Source: Loktanella sp. 3ANDIMAR09 (lineage in GTDB: Bacteria; Pseudomonadota; Alphaproteobacteria; Rhodobacterales; Rhodobacteraceae). From it: a stretch of DNA of 64,000 nt. The DNA lies in NCBI RefSeq assembly GCF_001420005.1, contig NZ_LJAK01000003.1, forward strand, positions 186,001 through 250,000. The letters run 5' to 3'. The first letter of the stretch is position 1; every line of letters begins with the position of its first letter. This document shows positions 24,325-33,078 of this stretch, in pieces. The translations under genes were made by a program, and so were the position numbers. The notes under the pieces were generated by a model. The model was given only the letters and a program-made list of their open reading frames with translations, was not told the DNA's origin and did not search any database.

Positions 24325-27300
24325 TCCCCGCCATCATCCGCGCGTCGATCGCGAACCGGTTTCTGGTGCTTGCGATCTCCGTGATGATCGCCATCGCGGG
24401 CGTCTGGGCCGTGCGCGCGACCCCCGTCGACGCAATCCCCGACCTGTCCGATGTGCAGGTCATCATCAAGACGCCCTATGCGGGCCAAGCCCCGCAGGTG
24501 GTCGAGGATCAGGTAACTTATCCAATCACCACGGCAATGCTGGCGGTGCCGGGTGCCACGGATGTGCGCGGATTTTCGTTCTTTGGCGACAGCTACGTCT
24601 ACGTCGTGTTCGAGGATGGCACGGACCTTTACTGGGCGCGGACCCGCGTGCTGGAGTATCTTGGTCAGATCACGTCGAACCTGCCCGAAGGGGTGTCGCC
24701 GGAACTGGGGCCGGACGCGACGGGCGTTGGCTGGATCTACCAATATGCGCTGATCGACCGGACCGGGAATCACGATCTGGCCGAGTTGCGCACGCTTCAG
24801 GACTGGTTCCTGAAATACGAACTTCAGACCGTCGATGGCGTATCAGAGGTCGCGACCATCGGCGGTATGGTCAAGCAGTATCAGGTCGTCATCGACCCTA
24901 ACAAGCTGCGCGCCTACGACCTGACGCTGGCGCAAGTGCGCGATGCCATCCAGGGCGCGAACCGCGAAACCGGCGGCAGCGTGATCGAAATGGGCGAGGC
25001 GGAATATATGGTCCGCTCGACCGGATACGTGGACGAGTTATCCGATCTGGCCAGTGCGCCGCTTATCGTCAATGCACGCGGTGCGGCCGTCACGCTGGGT
25101 GACGTGGCCGACATCCGGCTGGGGCCGGAACTGCGGCGCGGTGTGGGTGAATTCGACGGTCAGGGCGACGCCGTCGGCGGTGTCGTGATCCTGCGCTGGG
25201 GGGGCAACGCGCTGTCCACGATCAAGGCCGTCGAGGCGCGGATCGAGGAGCTGCGCCCCAACCTGCCCGAGGGCGTCGAGATTGTCACGACCTACAACCG
25301 CGCCGGTGTGATCGAACGCGCCATCGAAAACCTGTCCGACAAGCTGCTGGAAGAGTTTATCGTCGTTGTTCTGGTTTGTGCGGCCTTCCTTTTGCACATC
25401 CGGTCATCGCTGGTGATCGTGCTCTCATTGCCATTGGGTATTTTCGCCGCCGTCATCATCATGAAGCTGCAGGGGGTGAACGCCAATATCATGTCCCTTG
25501 GTGGCATCGCCATCGCCATCGGCGCAATGGTCGATGCCGCCATCGTCATGATCGAGGCGATGCACAGGCGCATTGAAAAAGAGCCCCTGACGCCGCAGAA
25601 CAGGTGGCGGATCGTCACCGAATGCTGCGAGGAAGTCGGCCCGGCCCTGTTCTTTTCGCTGGCTATCATCGCGGTCAGTTTCCTGCCCGTGTTCGTGCTG
25701 GAAAGCCAGGAAGGCCGCCTGTTCAAGCCGCTTGCGTTCACAAAGACCTACGCCATGGCCGCCGCGTCGATCCTGTCGATCACATTGGTCCCTGTGCTGA
25801 TGGGCTACTTCGTGCGTGGCCGGATCCTACCGGAACACAAGAACCCGCTGAACCGCTTTGTCATCTGGATCTACCGACCTTTTCTGGATGCCGCAGTTGC
25901 TTGGCCCTATGCGACGACATTGCTGGCCGTAGCGCTGGTAGGGTCAATGGCGTGGCCCCTGCAGCGTATCGGCACAGAGTTTATGCCCGAACTGAATGAG
26001 GGTGATTTCCTTTACATGCCGTCGCTTTATCCCGGCGTATCCATCGGCAAAGCGCGCGAGGTGCTGCAACAGACCGACCGACTGATCGCCACAGTGCCCG
26101 AAGTGCTGACCGTCCACGGCAAGCTGGGCCGCGCCGACAGCGCCACCGACCCTGCGCCCCTGACGATGATCGAGACTACTGTCCAATTGCGGCCAGAGGC
26201 AGAATGGCGCGATGGTATGACGATGGACGGCATCCGCGCCGAACTGGACCGCGCCGTGCAGATCCCCGGTGTCACCAACGTTTGGATACAACCGATCAAG
26301 AACCGCATCGACATGCTGGCGACCGGCATAAAAACCCCCGTCGGCGTCAAAATATCTGGCGCTGACCTGACCGTGATCGAAACCATCGGCATCGCGGTGG
26401 AACAGGCTGTCGCTGGGATCGACGGCACAGCCTCTGCCTATGCCGAGCGCCCCGTTGGTGGTCGCTTTATCGAAATCAACGTCGATCGCGATGCGGCCGC
26501 CCGATACATGATGAGCGTCCGGGATGTGCAGGATGTCGTGCAGACCGCGATCGGCGGCATGCAGGTGTCAGAAAGCGTCGAAGGACTTGAACGCTTTCCG
26601 ATCAACCTGCGCTATCCACAGGAATGGCGCGACAGCCCCGAACGTCTGCGCGATCTGCCGGTCGTCACGCCGTCAGGTGCCCATATCCCGTTGGGATCGA
26701 TTGCAGAGGTCGACATCGTCGACGGTCCCGGCATGATCCGTTCCGAAAACGCGCGGCGCACCGGGTTCGTCTTTATCGATATCGCAGGGCGCGACTTGGG
26801 CGGCTACGTGAACGAGGCGCGCGATCTTGTCGCCCGCACCGTCGATCTGCCGTCGGGGTATTCCATCGCCTGGTCGGGACAATACGAATACATCGAACGG
26901 ATGCAGGACCGGCTGACGCTCGTAGCGCCGGCAACGCTGCTGATCATCACGCTCATGCTGTTCATGGCCTTCAGCCGCGTGACGGAAGTGGCCATCATCC
27001 TTGCCGCTTTGCCAGTGGCCTTGGCGGGTGGGGTCTGGCTGATCTGGTATCTCAGCTTCGACATCTCCGTCGCGGTGTTGGTCGGATTTATCGCTCTGGC
27101 CGGGGTCGCTGTAGAGACCGCCATCGTCATGCTGCTTTACCTCAATCTCGCGTGGGACAAGCGCAGGAACCTGGCCGCAACCCAGCAGCGTGATTTGACG
27201 CCGATGGATGTCGAACAGGTCGTGTTCGAAGGCGCGCTGCTGCGCGTTCGGCCCAAGGTGATGACCGTGGCCACGATCTTCGCCGGGCTCATCCCGATCA

Positions 27301-27512
27301 TGTATGGCCATGGCACCGGCTCAGAGATCATGCAGCGCATCGCCGCCCCGATGGTCGGCGGTATGGCGACCGCGACCCTGCTGACCCTGCTGGTCATTCC
27401 CGCAGTCTTTGTGATCTGGAAACGCTTTGCGTTGAACCGGGTCAATGCCGAACGACGGACCGCAGCGCATGACGCGTCCGCTGTCCCACCCCAAGCGGTG
27501 CCGGGCGAATGA
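24321..27512 (+). CDS. cusA: CusA-like heavy-metal RND efflux pump
   Basis: The 1063-aa protein has the full RND layout: TM1 (MIPAIIRASIANRFLVLAIS), two large periplasmic loops and two sets of TM helices. The heavy-metal (HME) signature is clear in IAIGAMVDAAIVMIEAMHRR (proton-relay Asp in TM4) and in FMPELNEGDFLYMP. This trimeric pump drives Cu(I)/Ag(I) from the periplasm to the outside using the proton gradient, with CusB as adaptor. An outer-membrane CusC is not in the window. It overlaps cusB by four bases. Confidence 0.93.
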   Translation: MIPAIIRASIANRFLVLAISVMIAIAGVWAVRATPVDAIPDLSDVQVIIKTPYAGQAPQVVEDQVTYPITTAMLAVPGATDVRGFSFFGDSYVYVVFEDGTDLYWARTRVLEYLGQITSNLPEGVSPELGPDATGVGWIYQYALIDRTGNHDLAELRTLQDWFLKYELQTVDGVSEVATIGGMVKQYQVVIDPNKLRAYDLTLAQVRDAIQGANRETGGSVIEMGEAEYMVRSTGYVDELSDLASAPLIVNARGAAVTLGDVADIRLGPELRRGVGEFDGQGDAVGGVVILRWGGNALSTIKAVEARIEELRPNLPEGVEIVTTYNRAGVIERAIENLSDKLLEEFIVVVLVCAAFLLHIRSSLVIVLSLPLGIFAAVIIMKLQGVNANIMSLGGIAIAIGAMVDAAIVMIEAMHRRIEKEPLTPQNRWRIVTECCEEVGPALFFSLAIIAVSFLPVFVLESQEGRLFKPLAFTKTYAMAAASILSITLVPVLMGYFVRGRILPEHKNPLNRFVIWIYRPFLDAAVAWPYATTLLAVALVGSMAWPLQRIGTEFMPELNEGDFLYMPSLYPGVSIGKAREVLQQTDRLIATVPEVLTVHGKLGRADSATDPAPLTMIETTVQLRPEAEWRDGMTMDGIRAELDRAVQIPGVTNVWIQPIKNRIDMLATGIKTPVGVKISGADLTVIETIGIAVEQAVAGIDGTASAYAERPVGGRFIEINVDRDAAARYMMSVRDVQDVVQTAIGGMQVSESVEGLERFPINLRYPQEWRDSPERLRDLPVVTPSGAHIPLGSIAEVDIVDGPGMIRSENARRTGFVFIDIAGRDLGGYVNEARDLVARTVDLPSGYSIAWSGQYEYIERMQDRLTLVAPATLLIITLMLFMAFSRVTEVAIILAALPVALAGGVWLIWYLSFDISVAVLVGFIALAGVAVETAIVMLLYLNLAWDKRRNLAATQQRDLTPMDVEQVVFEGALLRVRPKVMTVATIFAGLIPIMYGHGTGSEIMQRIAAPMVGGMATATLLTLLVIPAVFVIWKRFALNRVNAERRTAAHDASAVPPQAVPGE

Positions 27513-27559
27513 CCGCCCAGTTCCGTAACCCAAACCCCAACCCCAAGAAGGAAACGACG

Positions 27560-27946
27560 ATGAAAAAGACACTGATTTTGGCCACAGGACTGACCCTGAG
27601 CGCAGGCATGGCCTTTGCTCAGACCACCGAGACAACCGGCATGGATCACGGCACGATGTCGATGGACCACGGCGAGATGGACCACGGCGACATGGCAATG
27701 GACGAGGCGATGCTTGAGGGCGCTGTTCACGTGAAAGCAGTCGTCAATTCGTTCGGCGAAGGAACTGTCAACGTCAGCCACGAGCCAATCCCCGAGATTG
27801 GCTGGCCCGCAATGACGATGGACATGACCTTGGTAGAGAACGCCGAAGTCATGGACGAGATCGCGGATGGTCAGGCTGTAACGATGATGCTGATCAAGGG
27901 CGAAGACGGTATGTATAGCGTTGCCGCACTCGTGCCGGAGATGTGA
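27560..27946 (+). CDS. cusF: CusF-type periplasmic copper chaperone
   Basis: The 128-aa precursor starts at ATG 27560, with AAGGA upstream. After the signal peptide (cut at AFA) there is a Met/His-rich linker (MDHGTMSMDHGEMDHGDM) and then an OB-fold CusF domain with the complete ligand set SHEPIPEIGWPAMTMDM (His, Trp, Met, Met). It passes Cu(I)/Ag(I) to the CusBA pump. It lies 47 bp after cusA. The motif is nearly the same as that of CusB repeat 2. Confidence 0.92.
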   Translation: MKKTLILATGLTLSAGMAFAQTTETTGMDHGTMSMDHGEMDHGDMAMDEAMLEGAVHVKAVVNSFGEGTVNVSHEPIPEIGWPAMTMDMTLVENAEVMDEIADGQAVTMMLIKGEDGMYSVAALVPEM

Positions 27947-27953
27947 ACAAGTA

Positions 27954-27982
27954 ATCGGGGCTTGGAGTATCCAGGCCCCGAT
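27954..27982 (+). terminator. Stem-loop after cusF
   Basis: ATCGGGGCTTGG-agtat-CCAGGCCCCGAT forms a 12-bp stem with one G-T pair. There is no T-run, so it may be a Rho-aided terminator or an mRNA-stabilising end. Confidence 0.55.
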
Positions 27983-28126
27983 CCGCTATCCCCCAAAAGC
28001 ACCTTTTCCTCAACTCGATTTCAGAACGCCGAGAACGAAATTTGCCGGCGGTCCCAGAGATCTTGAGCTTTCCCATCTCTGCAGGGAAAATGCCGTTTAG
28101 CGAGCTGACAAACTCAAAGTGGGACC

Positions 28127-28552
28127 CTACACGCTATGCGCGCCGATGCAGTGTCGGTGATCGCCGAGAACCTGGATCACGCGGCAATCACCGGCGTGGC
28201 CCGGATCGTCCGCATCGGCCATCCGCGCCAGTTCGGTGCGCAGTTGTGTCAGGATGGCAAGCCGTCGATCCACGGCCATCAGTTGCTTGCGCGCGATCTG
28301 ATTGGCGGGTGCGCAGTCCTGTGACGGTGCTGCGGCAAGCGCCATCAGGTCGGCGATATCATCGAGGCCAAAGCCAAGTTCCCGCGCGTGACGCAGGAAG
28401 GCCAGCCGTTCAAGCGCGGCGGCGTCGTAGCGCCGCTGCCCGCCGCCAGTGCGCGCGGGCGGCGGGATCAACCCCCGGCTTTCGTAGTAGCGGATCGTTG
28501 TCACCTTTACACCGGTCCGGCGCGACATCTGTCCGATTGAATATTCTTTCAT
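28127..28552 (-). CDS. MerR-family metal-responsive regulator
   Basis: The 141-aa protein has the MerR winged-helix (YSIGQMSRRTGVKVTTIRYYESRGLIPPP), a dimerisation helix and Cys residues where ZntR/PbrR/CueR-type proteins bind metal: Cys near residue 80 (QDCAPAN) and a C-terminal CRVIQVLGDHRHC. A spacing of Cys-x10 to Cys with His residues fits divalent metal (zinc, cadmium, lead) better than the CueR type. It is divergent from a CDF exporter with a MerR-type promoter between, so it should activate that exporter by twisting the DNA. Confidence 0.88.
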   Translation of the reverse strand: MKEYSIGQMSRRTGVKVTTIRYYESRGLIPPPARTGGGQRRYDAAALERLAFLRHARELGFGLDDIADLMALAAAPSQDCAPANQIARKQLMAVDRRLAILTQLRTELARMADADDPGHAGDCRVIQVLGDHRHCIGAHSV

Positions 28553-28560
28553 GCCACCCC

Positions 28561-28591
28561 TTGAACCTACAGTCGCTGTAGATCGTATCTA
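28561..28591 (+). promoter_or_regulatory. MerR-type promoter/operator of the CDF exporter
   Basis: TTGAAC (28561-28566) and TATCTA (28586-28591) are 19 bp apart. The spacer holds the perfect dyad CTACAG-tcg-CTGTAG (28567-28581). A 19-bp spacer with a central dyad is the hallmark of promoters activated by MerR-family proteins. Confidence 0.85.
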
Positions 28592-28623
28592 ATCTGCAAT
28601 GACACGAATCGAAAGGCGCCGTC

Positions 28624-29559
28624 ATGGCCAACGGTCACCACCACCACATCGATCCAGAAGCGGGCGACCGCCGGCTCATCGCCGCCATTGCGGTCAACAT
28701 GGGTCTGACGGTCGCGCAAATCGTCGGCGGCATCTTGTCCGGCTCGCTGGCGCTGATCGCGGATGCGCTGCACAATTTTTCCGACGCGATATCGCTCATC
28801 ATCGCGTTCGGCGCGCGCAAGATCGCGCGGCGGCCAAGGGACGCGGACATGACGTTCGGCTACGGTCGGGTCGAGGTTGTCGCAGCACTCATCAACTACA
28901 CGACGCTGATCGTAATCGGCCTTTACCTACTTTACGAGGCCGCGATGCGCTTTGCCGACCCGCAGCCGGTTGAGGGCTGGCTGATCGTCATCATTGCGGG
29001 CATCGCGCTGGTCGTGGACGCAGCGACGGCGGCGCTGACCTACGCCATGTCTAAATCCAGCGTGAACATCCGCGCCGCTTTCCTGCACAACGTGGCCGAC
29101 GCGCTCGGCTCCGTCGCGGTCATCGTCGCGGGGACACTGATCCTGCTCTACGACTGGCGGCTGATCGACCCGCTCGTGACGGTGCTGATTGCGGGCTACA
29201 TCCTGTGGCAATCGTTCCGGGAGATCGGCCCGGTGATCCGTATCCTGATGCTCGGCTCGCCGCCGGAGATCGAAATGGACGCGGTTCTCGAAACCGTGCG
29301 CGGGATCGACGGCGTAACGGACATTCACCACGCGCATTTCTGGCAGATGGATGAACACAGCGCCGCATTGGACGCGCATATCGTCATTGCCGAGGGTCGC
29401 TGGAGTGATGCCGATGCCGTCAAGGACCAGATCAAAGCGGCACTGGCTGAACGGTTCGATATCACGCACACGACGCTGGAATTGGAATGCGCGCGTCACG
29501 CCTGCGACAACCCGTCCGAGTTCGGCGGGCGCGGACATGGCGAGGAGCGATACGGATGA
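28624..29559 (+). CDS. Cation diffusion facilitator (zinc/cadmium exporter, CzcD/ZitB type)
   Basis: The 311-aa protein begins with His-rich NGHHHHID, then six membrane helices. TM2 has DALHNFSD and TM5 has HNVADALGS, giving the His/Asp tetrahedral zinc site of CDF proteins. A cytoplasmic C-terminal domain follows (IHHAHFWQMDEHSAALDAHIV). It exports Zn2+, Cd2+ or similar ions in exchange for protons. Expressed from the MerR-type promoter upstream. Its stop overlaps the next gene as ATGA. Confidence 0.92.
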   Translation: MANGHHHHIDPEAGDRRLIAAIAVNMGLTVAQIVGGILSGSLALIADALHNFSDAISLIIAFGARKIARRPRDADMTFGYGRVEVVAALINYTTLIVIGLYLLYEAAMRFADPQPVEGWLIVIIAGIALVVDAATAALTYAMSKSSVNIRAAFLHNVADALGSVAVIVAGTLILLYDWRLIDPLVTVLIAGYILWQSFREIGPVIRILMLGSPPEIEMDAVLETVRGIDGVTDIHHAHFWQMDEHSAALDAHIVIAEGRWSDADAVKDQIKAALAERFDITHTTLELECARHACDNPSEFGGRGHGEERYG

Positions 29560-30149
29560 GCGACTTCGCTTCCACCGCGCTAATCGTCGCGCTCGTCTGC
29601 GAAGTCGCTCTGATCGTGATGCTGATCTGGTCGATCCTTTTCCCAAAGCGTCGTCTCTGGCCCCCCCAACGGGTGAACTGGCTCAGCCAACTCATGGTCT
29701 GGCTACCCACCCTCGCGGTTTTCGGAGCTGGCATTGCCGTGGGCCTCGCCGAATGGAATGCTCTGGATTGGCCGCTCTGGCTTCGTTGGGGCGCGGGCCT
29801 GCCCCTGATCCTGGCGGGCAACGCCGTTGTCTGGCCTGCGGCTTTGGGCATCGGCCTCGATGCAACCAGTGGCGCGGCGGCCGAGCTAAAGACCGATGGC
29901 TTCTACCTCTGGTCGCGAAACCCGCAATACGTGGCAGACATGGGCATTCTGGTTGGATGGGCGATCTTGTCGGCCTCTCCCGCAGCATGGATCATCGCGA
30001 TAGGCGGTGTGATTGCCTTTGCGCTCGCTGCGTTCGCCGAAGAGCCGTGGCTGGAAGAGATCTATGGCGCGCCCTACCGCACGTATCGGAAACGGAGGCC
30101 GAGGTTTTTCGGGTTTCCCAGCCGACAGGACCCTGACTACTCGGTGTAG
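29556..30149 (+). CDS. ICMT/PEMT-family membrane methyltransferase-like protein
   Basis: The 197-aa protein has about five membrane helices and the C-terminal signature of isoprenylcysteine carboxyl methyltransferase-like proteins: GFYLWSRNPQYVADMG, then EEPWLEEIYGAPYRTYRKR. The conserved Arg-Asn-Pro and Glu-Glu residues bind S-adenosylmethionine in this family. Bacterial members often occur next to metal exporters, substrate unknown. Coupled to the CDF gene (ATGA). Its end overlaps the convergent ArsR gene by 13 bp. Confidence 0.82.
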   Translation: MSDFASTALIVALVCEVALIVMLIWSILFPKRRLWPPQRVNWLSQLMVWLPTLAVFGAGIAVGLAEWNALDWPLWLRWGAGLPLILAGNAVVWPAALGIGLDATSGAAAELKTDGFYLWSRNPQYVADMGILVGWAILSASPAAWIIAIGGVIAFALAAFAEEPWLEEIYGAPYRTYRKRRPRFFGFPSRQDPDYSV

Positions 30150-30487
30150 CGCTCGCAGTTGTCGATACCGGTAGCGGTCGAGGCAAGAAGCTGATCCGCA
30201 TCACGGATCAGCCCAGCGACCCGCCTGTCCGCCAGACTATATCTAACGAACCGGCCCTCGCTGCGGCGACTGACCAGCCCGCATTCCAGCAGGCAGCGCA
30301 GATGGTTCGAGACGTTGGGCTGCCCCAGCCCGGTATAACCGACGATTTCCTGCACGCTGCTTTCACCTGATATCAATGCGTCCAGGATTGCTAAACGACT
30401 GGGATCGCCGAGACCCCGGAAGAGCTTTGCCCGCAGTTCCAAGGGATCGGGTGCCGAAAGATCGTCTTGAATATTTTGCGCTGTCAT
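30137..30487 (-). CDS. ArsR/SmtB-family repressor, CmtR-like
   Basis: The 116-aa winged-helix protein has recognition helix GLGQPNVSNHLRCLLECGLV. The CLLEC pair matches the Cys-x3-Cys of CmtR in the same helix, and a Cys near the C-terminus (GIDNCERYTE) could be the third ligand, as in the Cd/Pb sensor CmtR. It lies divergent from the HMA-CDF gene with 63 bp between. TATCA-N8-TGATA just upstream of its start is a candidate operator. It should repress the exporter gene until metal binds. Confidence 0.88.
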   Translation of the reverse strand: MTAQNIQDDLSAPDPLELRAKLFRGLGDPSRLAILDALISGESSVQEIVGYTGLGQPNVSNHLRCLLECGLVSRRSEGRFVRYSLADRRVAGLIRDADQLLASTATGIDNCERYTE

Positions 30488-30550
30488 ATCATTATCCACT
30501 GATACGTTAGAGGCGATCTCTTTCGCCCGCCACCTCGAATAGGATCGCAC

Positions 30551-31402
30551 ATGAGCCAGCCCGACAACAGCACATTGCCGACAGCATCCTCGCCCATCCG
30601 GATGCGGGTGCAGGGCATGGATTGCGCTAAGGATGCGGCCGAGATCGAGCGCGCGGCCCGGTCGGCGGGCGTGGCGACCGGCGATGTGAAAGTGTCTGCC
30701 GCGACCCATATCATCACGTTGCAGATCGCAGCGGAAGACTTGCCGAAAGTGCAGCCCGCGCTCGACGCGACTGGCTATGGGTTCGAGAAGATGGAGGACG
30801 GCGATACATCGTCCGATCCAGCCTACAAGGACCCACTTTATCGCCGCGCCCTTTGGATCGTGGTCGCGCTGAACCTCGGGTATGGCGTCGTCGAGATGTT
30901 CGGCGGCTTTTTGTCCGGGTCACAGGCGCTAAAGGCGGACGCGCTCGACTTTCTGGGTGACGGCGCGATCACGTTCTTGGGCCTTCTCGCCATCGGTTGG
31001 AGCCTGACGTGGCGGGCGCGGTCCGCGATGATCCAAGGAGTGTTTCTGGGGCTTCTGGGCCTTGGCGTCGTCGGCAGCACTTTTTGGCGCGTTCTCAATC
31101 AGACGACGCCCGAAGCCGGGTTGATGGGAGCCTTCGCTGTGGGGGCGTTGATCGTGAACATACTCGCGGTCCTGCCGTTGCTGAAGCACCGCAACGGCGA
31201 TGCCAATATGCGGGCGGTCTGGTTGTTCTCGCGCAACGACGCCATCGGCAACCTTGCCGTGGTAATCGCCGCCGGGCTGGTCGCGTGGCTTGGCAGTGCC
31301 TGGCCTGATCTTATTGTCGCGTTCGCCATTGCAGGGCTGTTTCTGCATTCATCTTGGATGATTATTCGGGATGCCCGAAGTGACTTGGTGGAAGCTGACT
31401 AA
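30551..31402 (+). CDS. HMA domain-CDF cation transporter
   Basis: The 283-aa protein joins an N-terminal HMA-like domain (residues ~15-78, RMRVQGMDCAKDAAEIERAA) to a CDF-type membrane part with six helices. The HMA motif has only one Cys (MDCAKDA where CxxC is usual). The membrane part has KADALDFLGDGAI in TM2 and SRNDAIGNLAVV in TM5; the TM5 motif has Asn-Asp in place of the His-x3-Asp seen at 28624, so metal choice may differ. Likely cadmium, lead or cobalt export, controlled by the CmtR-like repressor. Confidence 0.85.
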   Translation: MSQPDNSTLPTASSPIRMRVQGMDCAKDAAEIERAARSAGVATGDVKVSAATHIITLQIAAEDLPKVQPALDATGYGFEKMEDGDTSSDPAYKDPLYRRALWIVVALNLGYGVVEMFGGFLSGSQALKADALDFLGDGAITFLGLLAIGWSLTWRARSAMIQGVFLGLLGLGVVGSTFWRVLNQTTPEAGLMGAFAVGALIVNILAVLPLLKHRNGDANMRAVWLFSRNDAIGNLAVVIAAGLVAWLGSAWPDLIVAFAIAGLFLHSSWMIIRDARSDLVEAD

Positions 31403-31552
31403 CTCCATCAAGGCGTGACGCGGTCGGACGGAAGCCGACATTCGTGCGCACCGCAGCATCGGTGAGTCTGGGCTCGTTCCAGACCTTCGCCGCGCGTTGT
31501 CTGAAAGTCTGCTGAGGTCCGGCAGCAATGTAGACCTTACGCCATGCCGCAA

Positions 31553-32935
31553 TCAGAACGAAGCAAAGTGCGTGTCCTGATCGGCCACGGGCCTCCCGCT
31601 GAAATCTGCATCGTCCGGAATCCGACCGAACGCGATTTTGGCGCCAACGTAACCGCCCGGGATTTCGGTTTGCGGTCCGATGGAGAGGGCCTGGGGGCCC
31701 AGCTTGGCACGCAAGCCGTCCATCATATCGCTGACTTGTTCCCACCTTTTCCGGTCCGCGGTATGGCACGTGCCACCTGAATCGCTGGGCGACTCCGCAA
31801 ACAGATCTGACATCACCTCGTTTTTGCCGATCAGGCCGTGGATCATCACGCTGACTGACCGCGGCTGAAACGGCATCCTGCGCTCTGCCTCTGACAGACC
31901 ACCGGCAAGTGCGACCAAGAACGTATGGTCATCACGGGCGGGCAGGAACGATGTCTCCCAGTCCCAGCGCTGACCGGCGGACCGCTTGTTTGACGCCGTC
32001 CTTGCGCCCCCTTTAAAGCTCAGCGTCAGTCGCGTTGCGCGCACGTCAGCCCGACGCACCCGGCGACCAGCGCTTTCCGTCAGCATCCGGGCGCAGATCT
32101 TGACCTTCTCCGGATTGCGCCAGTCCCGCGGCAGGATGCGACTATGCCCGAACATGCTCTTTTGTGTCGGAGGACGCTCCAAATGATACCCATGCAGCCC
32201 GTTCCAGAATCTCTCGCCTTCGACGTTACCCCAGATCGCGCGCGCCTGTTTCGGTGCCAATGCCCAAAGACCGTCAAAGTCGCGCACATGTGCTGCGTCC
32301 AGCCGTGCGCGCATGCCTTTGGAGATACCGGGCAGATCTCCAAGGTCAACGCATGAGAGGGCTTGCGGCAAGTCGCACGCATGGATCAGCTTAAAACCAT
32401 CCGGCTTGTGCATCTCCGCCGCGATCTTGGCCAGCAATTCCGTCGGTGCCATTCCGATCGAGCAGGTCAGCACCTCGCTGAACGCTGACGCGAGCGCGGT
32501 CTTCAGTTGTCGCGCCAGATCCTCGGCGCGGTTGCCTTCTGATGGCAGTAGGTTGCAGACGACCTCGTCGATCGATCTGACGTGCGCAACTGGCACGACC
32601 GTCTCGATGACGTCGAGGATACGCTTGTGCAGGCGAACATAAACATCGTGCCGGGCCACGACGAAGATCATATCTGGGATGATCTCTCGCGCTTTCGCGA
32701 TGGTCGCACCGGACTTTACGCCGAGGGCCTTGGCCTGACGGCTGACCGCGATGCATCCGGTATGCGGTGAATCCAAGGGGACTACGCCCAGCGGGCGGTC
32801 GCGAAGGTCGGGATTGAAGTGCTGTTCGGCAGAGGCAAAGAAGCTGTCGAAATCAAGATACAGCCGCTCGATGCCACGCGCCTGACCGCGCGGGTCGTGT
32901 TTCATCCCGTTGCTCCGGAAGTGGGTGGTCATCAT
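31553..32935 (-). CDS. Y-family translesion DNA polymerase (DinB-like)
   Basis: The ~460-aa protein has the catalytic acids of active Y-family polymerases: YLDFDSFFASAEQ (first Asp) and VRSIDEVVCN (Asp-Glu). Helix-hairpin-helix sequence LGDLPGISKGMRARL and a little-finger domain follow. Because both acidic sites are kept it is not ImuB, whose sites are lost. The start is uncertain among ATG 32935, 32932 and 32905. The gene is divergent from umuDC with the LexA box at 33048-33062 between, so it is probably SOS-induced. The C-terminal ~90 residues are an extension I cannot assign. Confidence 0.88.
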   Translation of the reverse strand: MMTTHFRSNGMKHDPRGQARGIERLYLDFDSFFASAEQHFNPDLRDRPLGVVPLDSPHTGCIAVSRQAKALGVKSGATIAKAREIIPDMIFVVARHDVYVRLHKRILDVIETVVPVAHVRSIDEVVCNLLPSEGNRAEDLARQLKTALASAFSEVLTCSIGMAPTELLAKIAAEMHKPDGFKLIHACDLPQALSCVDLGDLPGISKGMRARLDAAHVRDFDGLWALAPKQARAIWGNVEGERFWNGLHGYHLERPPTQKSMFGHSRILPRDWRNPEKVKICARMLTESAGRRVRRADVRATRLTLSFKGGARTASNKRSAGQRWDWETSFLPARDDHTFLVALAGGLSEAERRMPFQPRSVSVMIHGLIGKNEVMSDLFAESPSDSGGTCHTADRKRWEQVSDMMDGLRAKLGPQALSIGPQTEIPGGYVGAKIAFGRIPDDADFSGRPVADQDTHFASF

Positions 32936-33047
32936 AGCCTCTGCGTCATTTTGAACAAGCTCACGATCTACTGAGGGGTCCGGCAAAGATTCCGAGACGG
33001 TCGGCCGCGGCTCGGTTGACAGGTCCGACACCGGTAGCAGATATGTA

Positions 33048-33062
33048 GAACAGAAGTAGAAC
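33048..33062. promoter_or_regulatory. LexA (SOS) box shared by the polymerase gene and umuDC
   Basis: GAAC-agaagta-GAAC is, on the other strand, GTTC-N7-GTTC, the exact alphaproteobacterial LexA target. It lies 16 bp from the umuD start and ~113 bp from the polymerase start, so one site can control both directions. Confidence 0.9.
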
Positions 33063-33078
33063 ATGCAAGGATTCGCAG

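Noticed and set aside
31553-32935. ImuB identity for the Y-family polymerase
   Set aside because: ImuB lacks catalytic acids; here both DFD and SIDE-type motifs are intact and no imuA or dnaE2 is adjacent.
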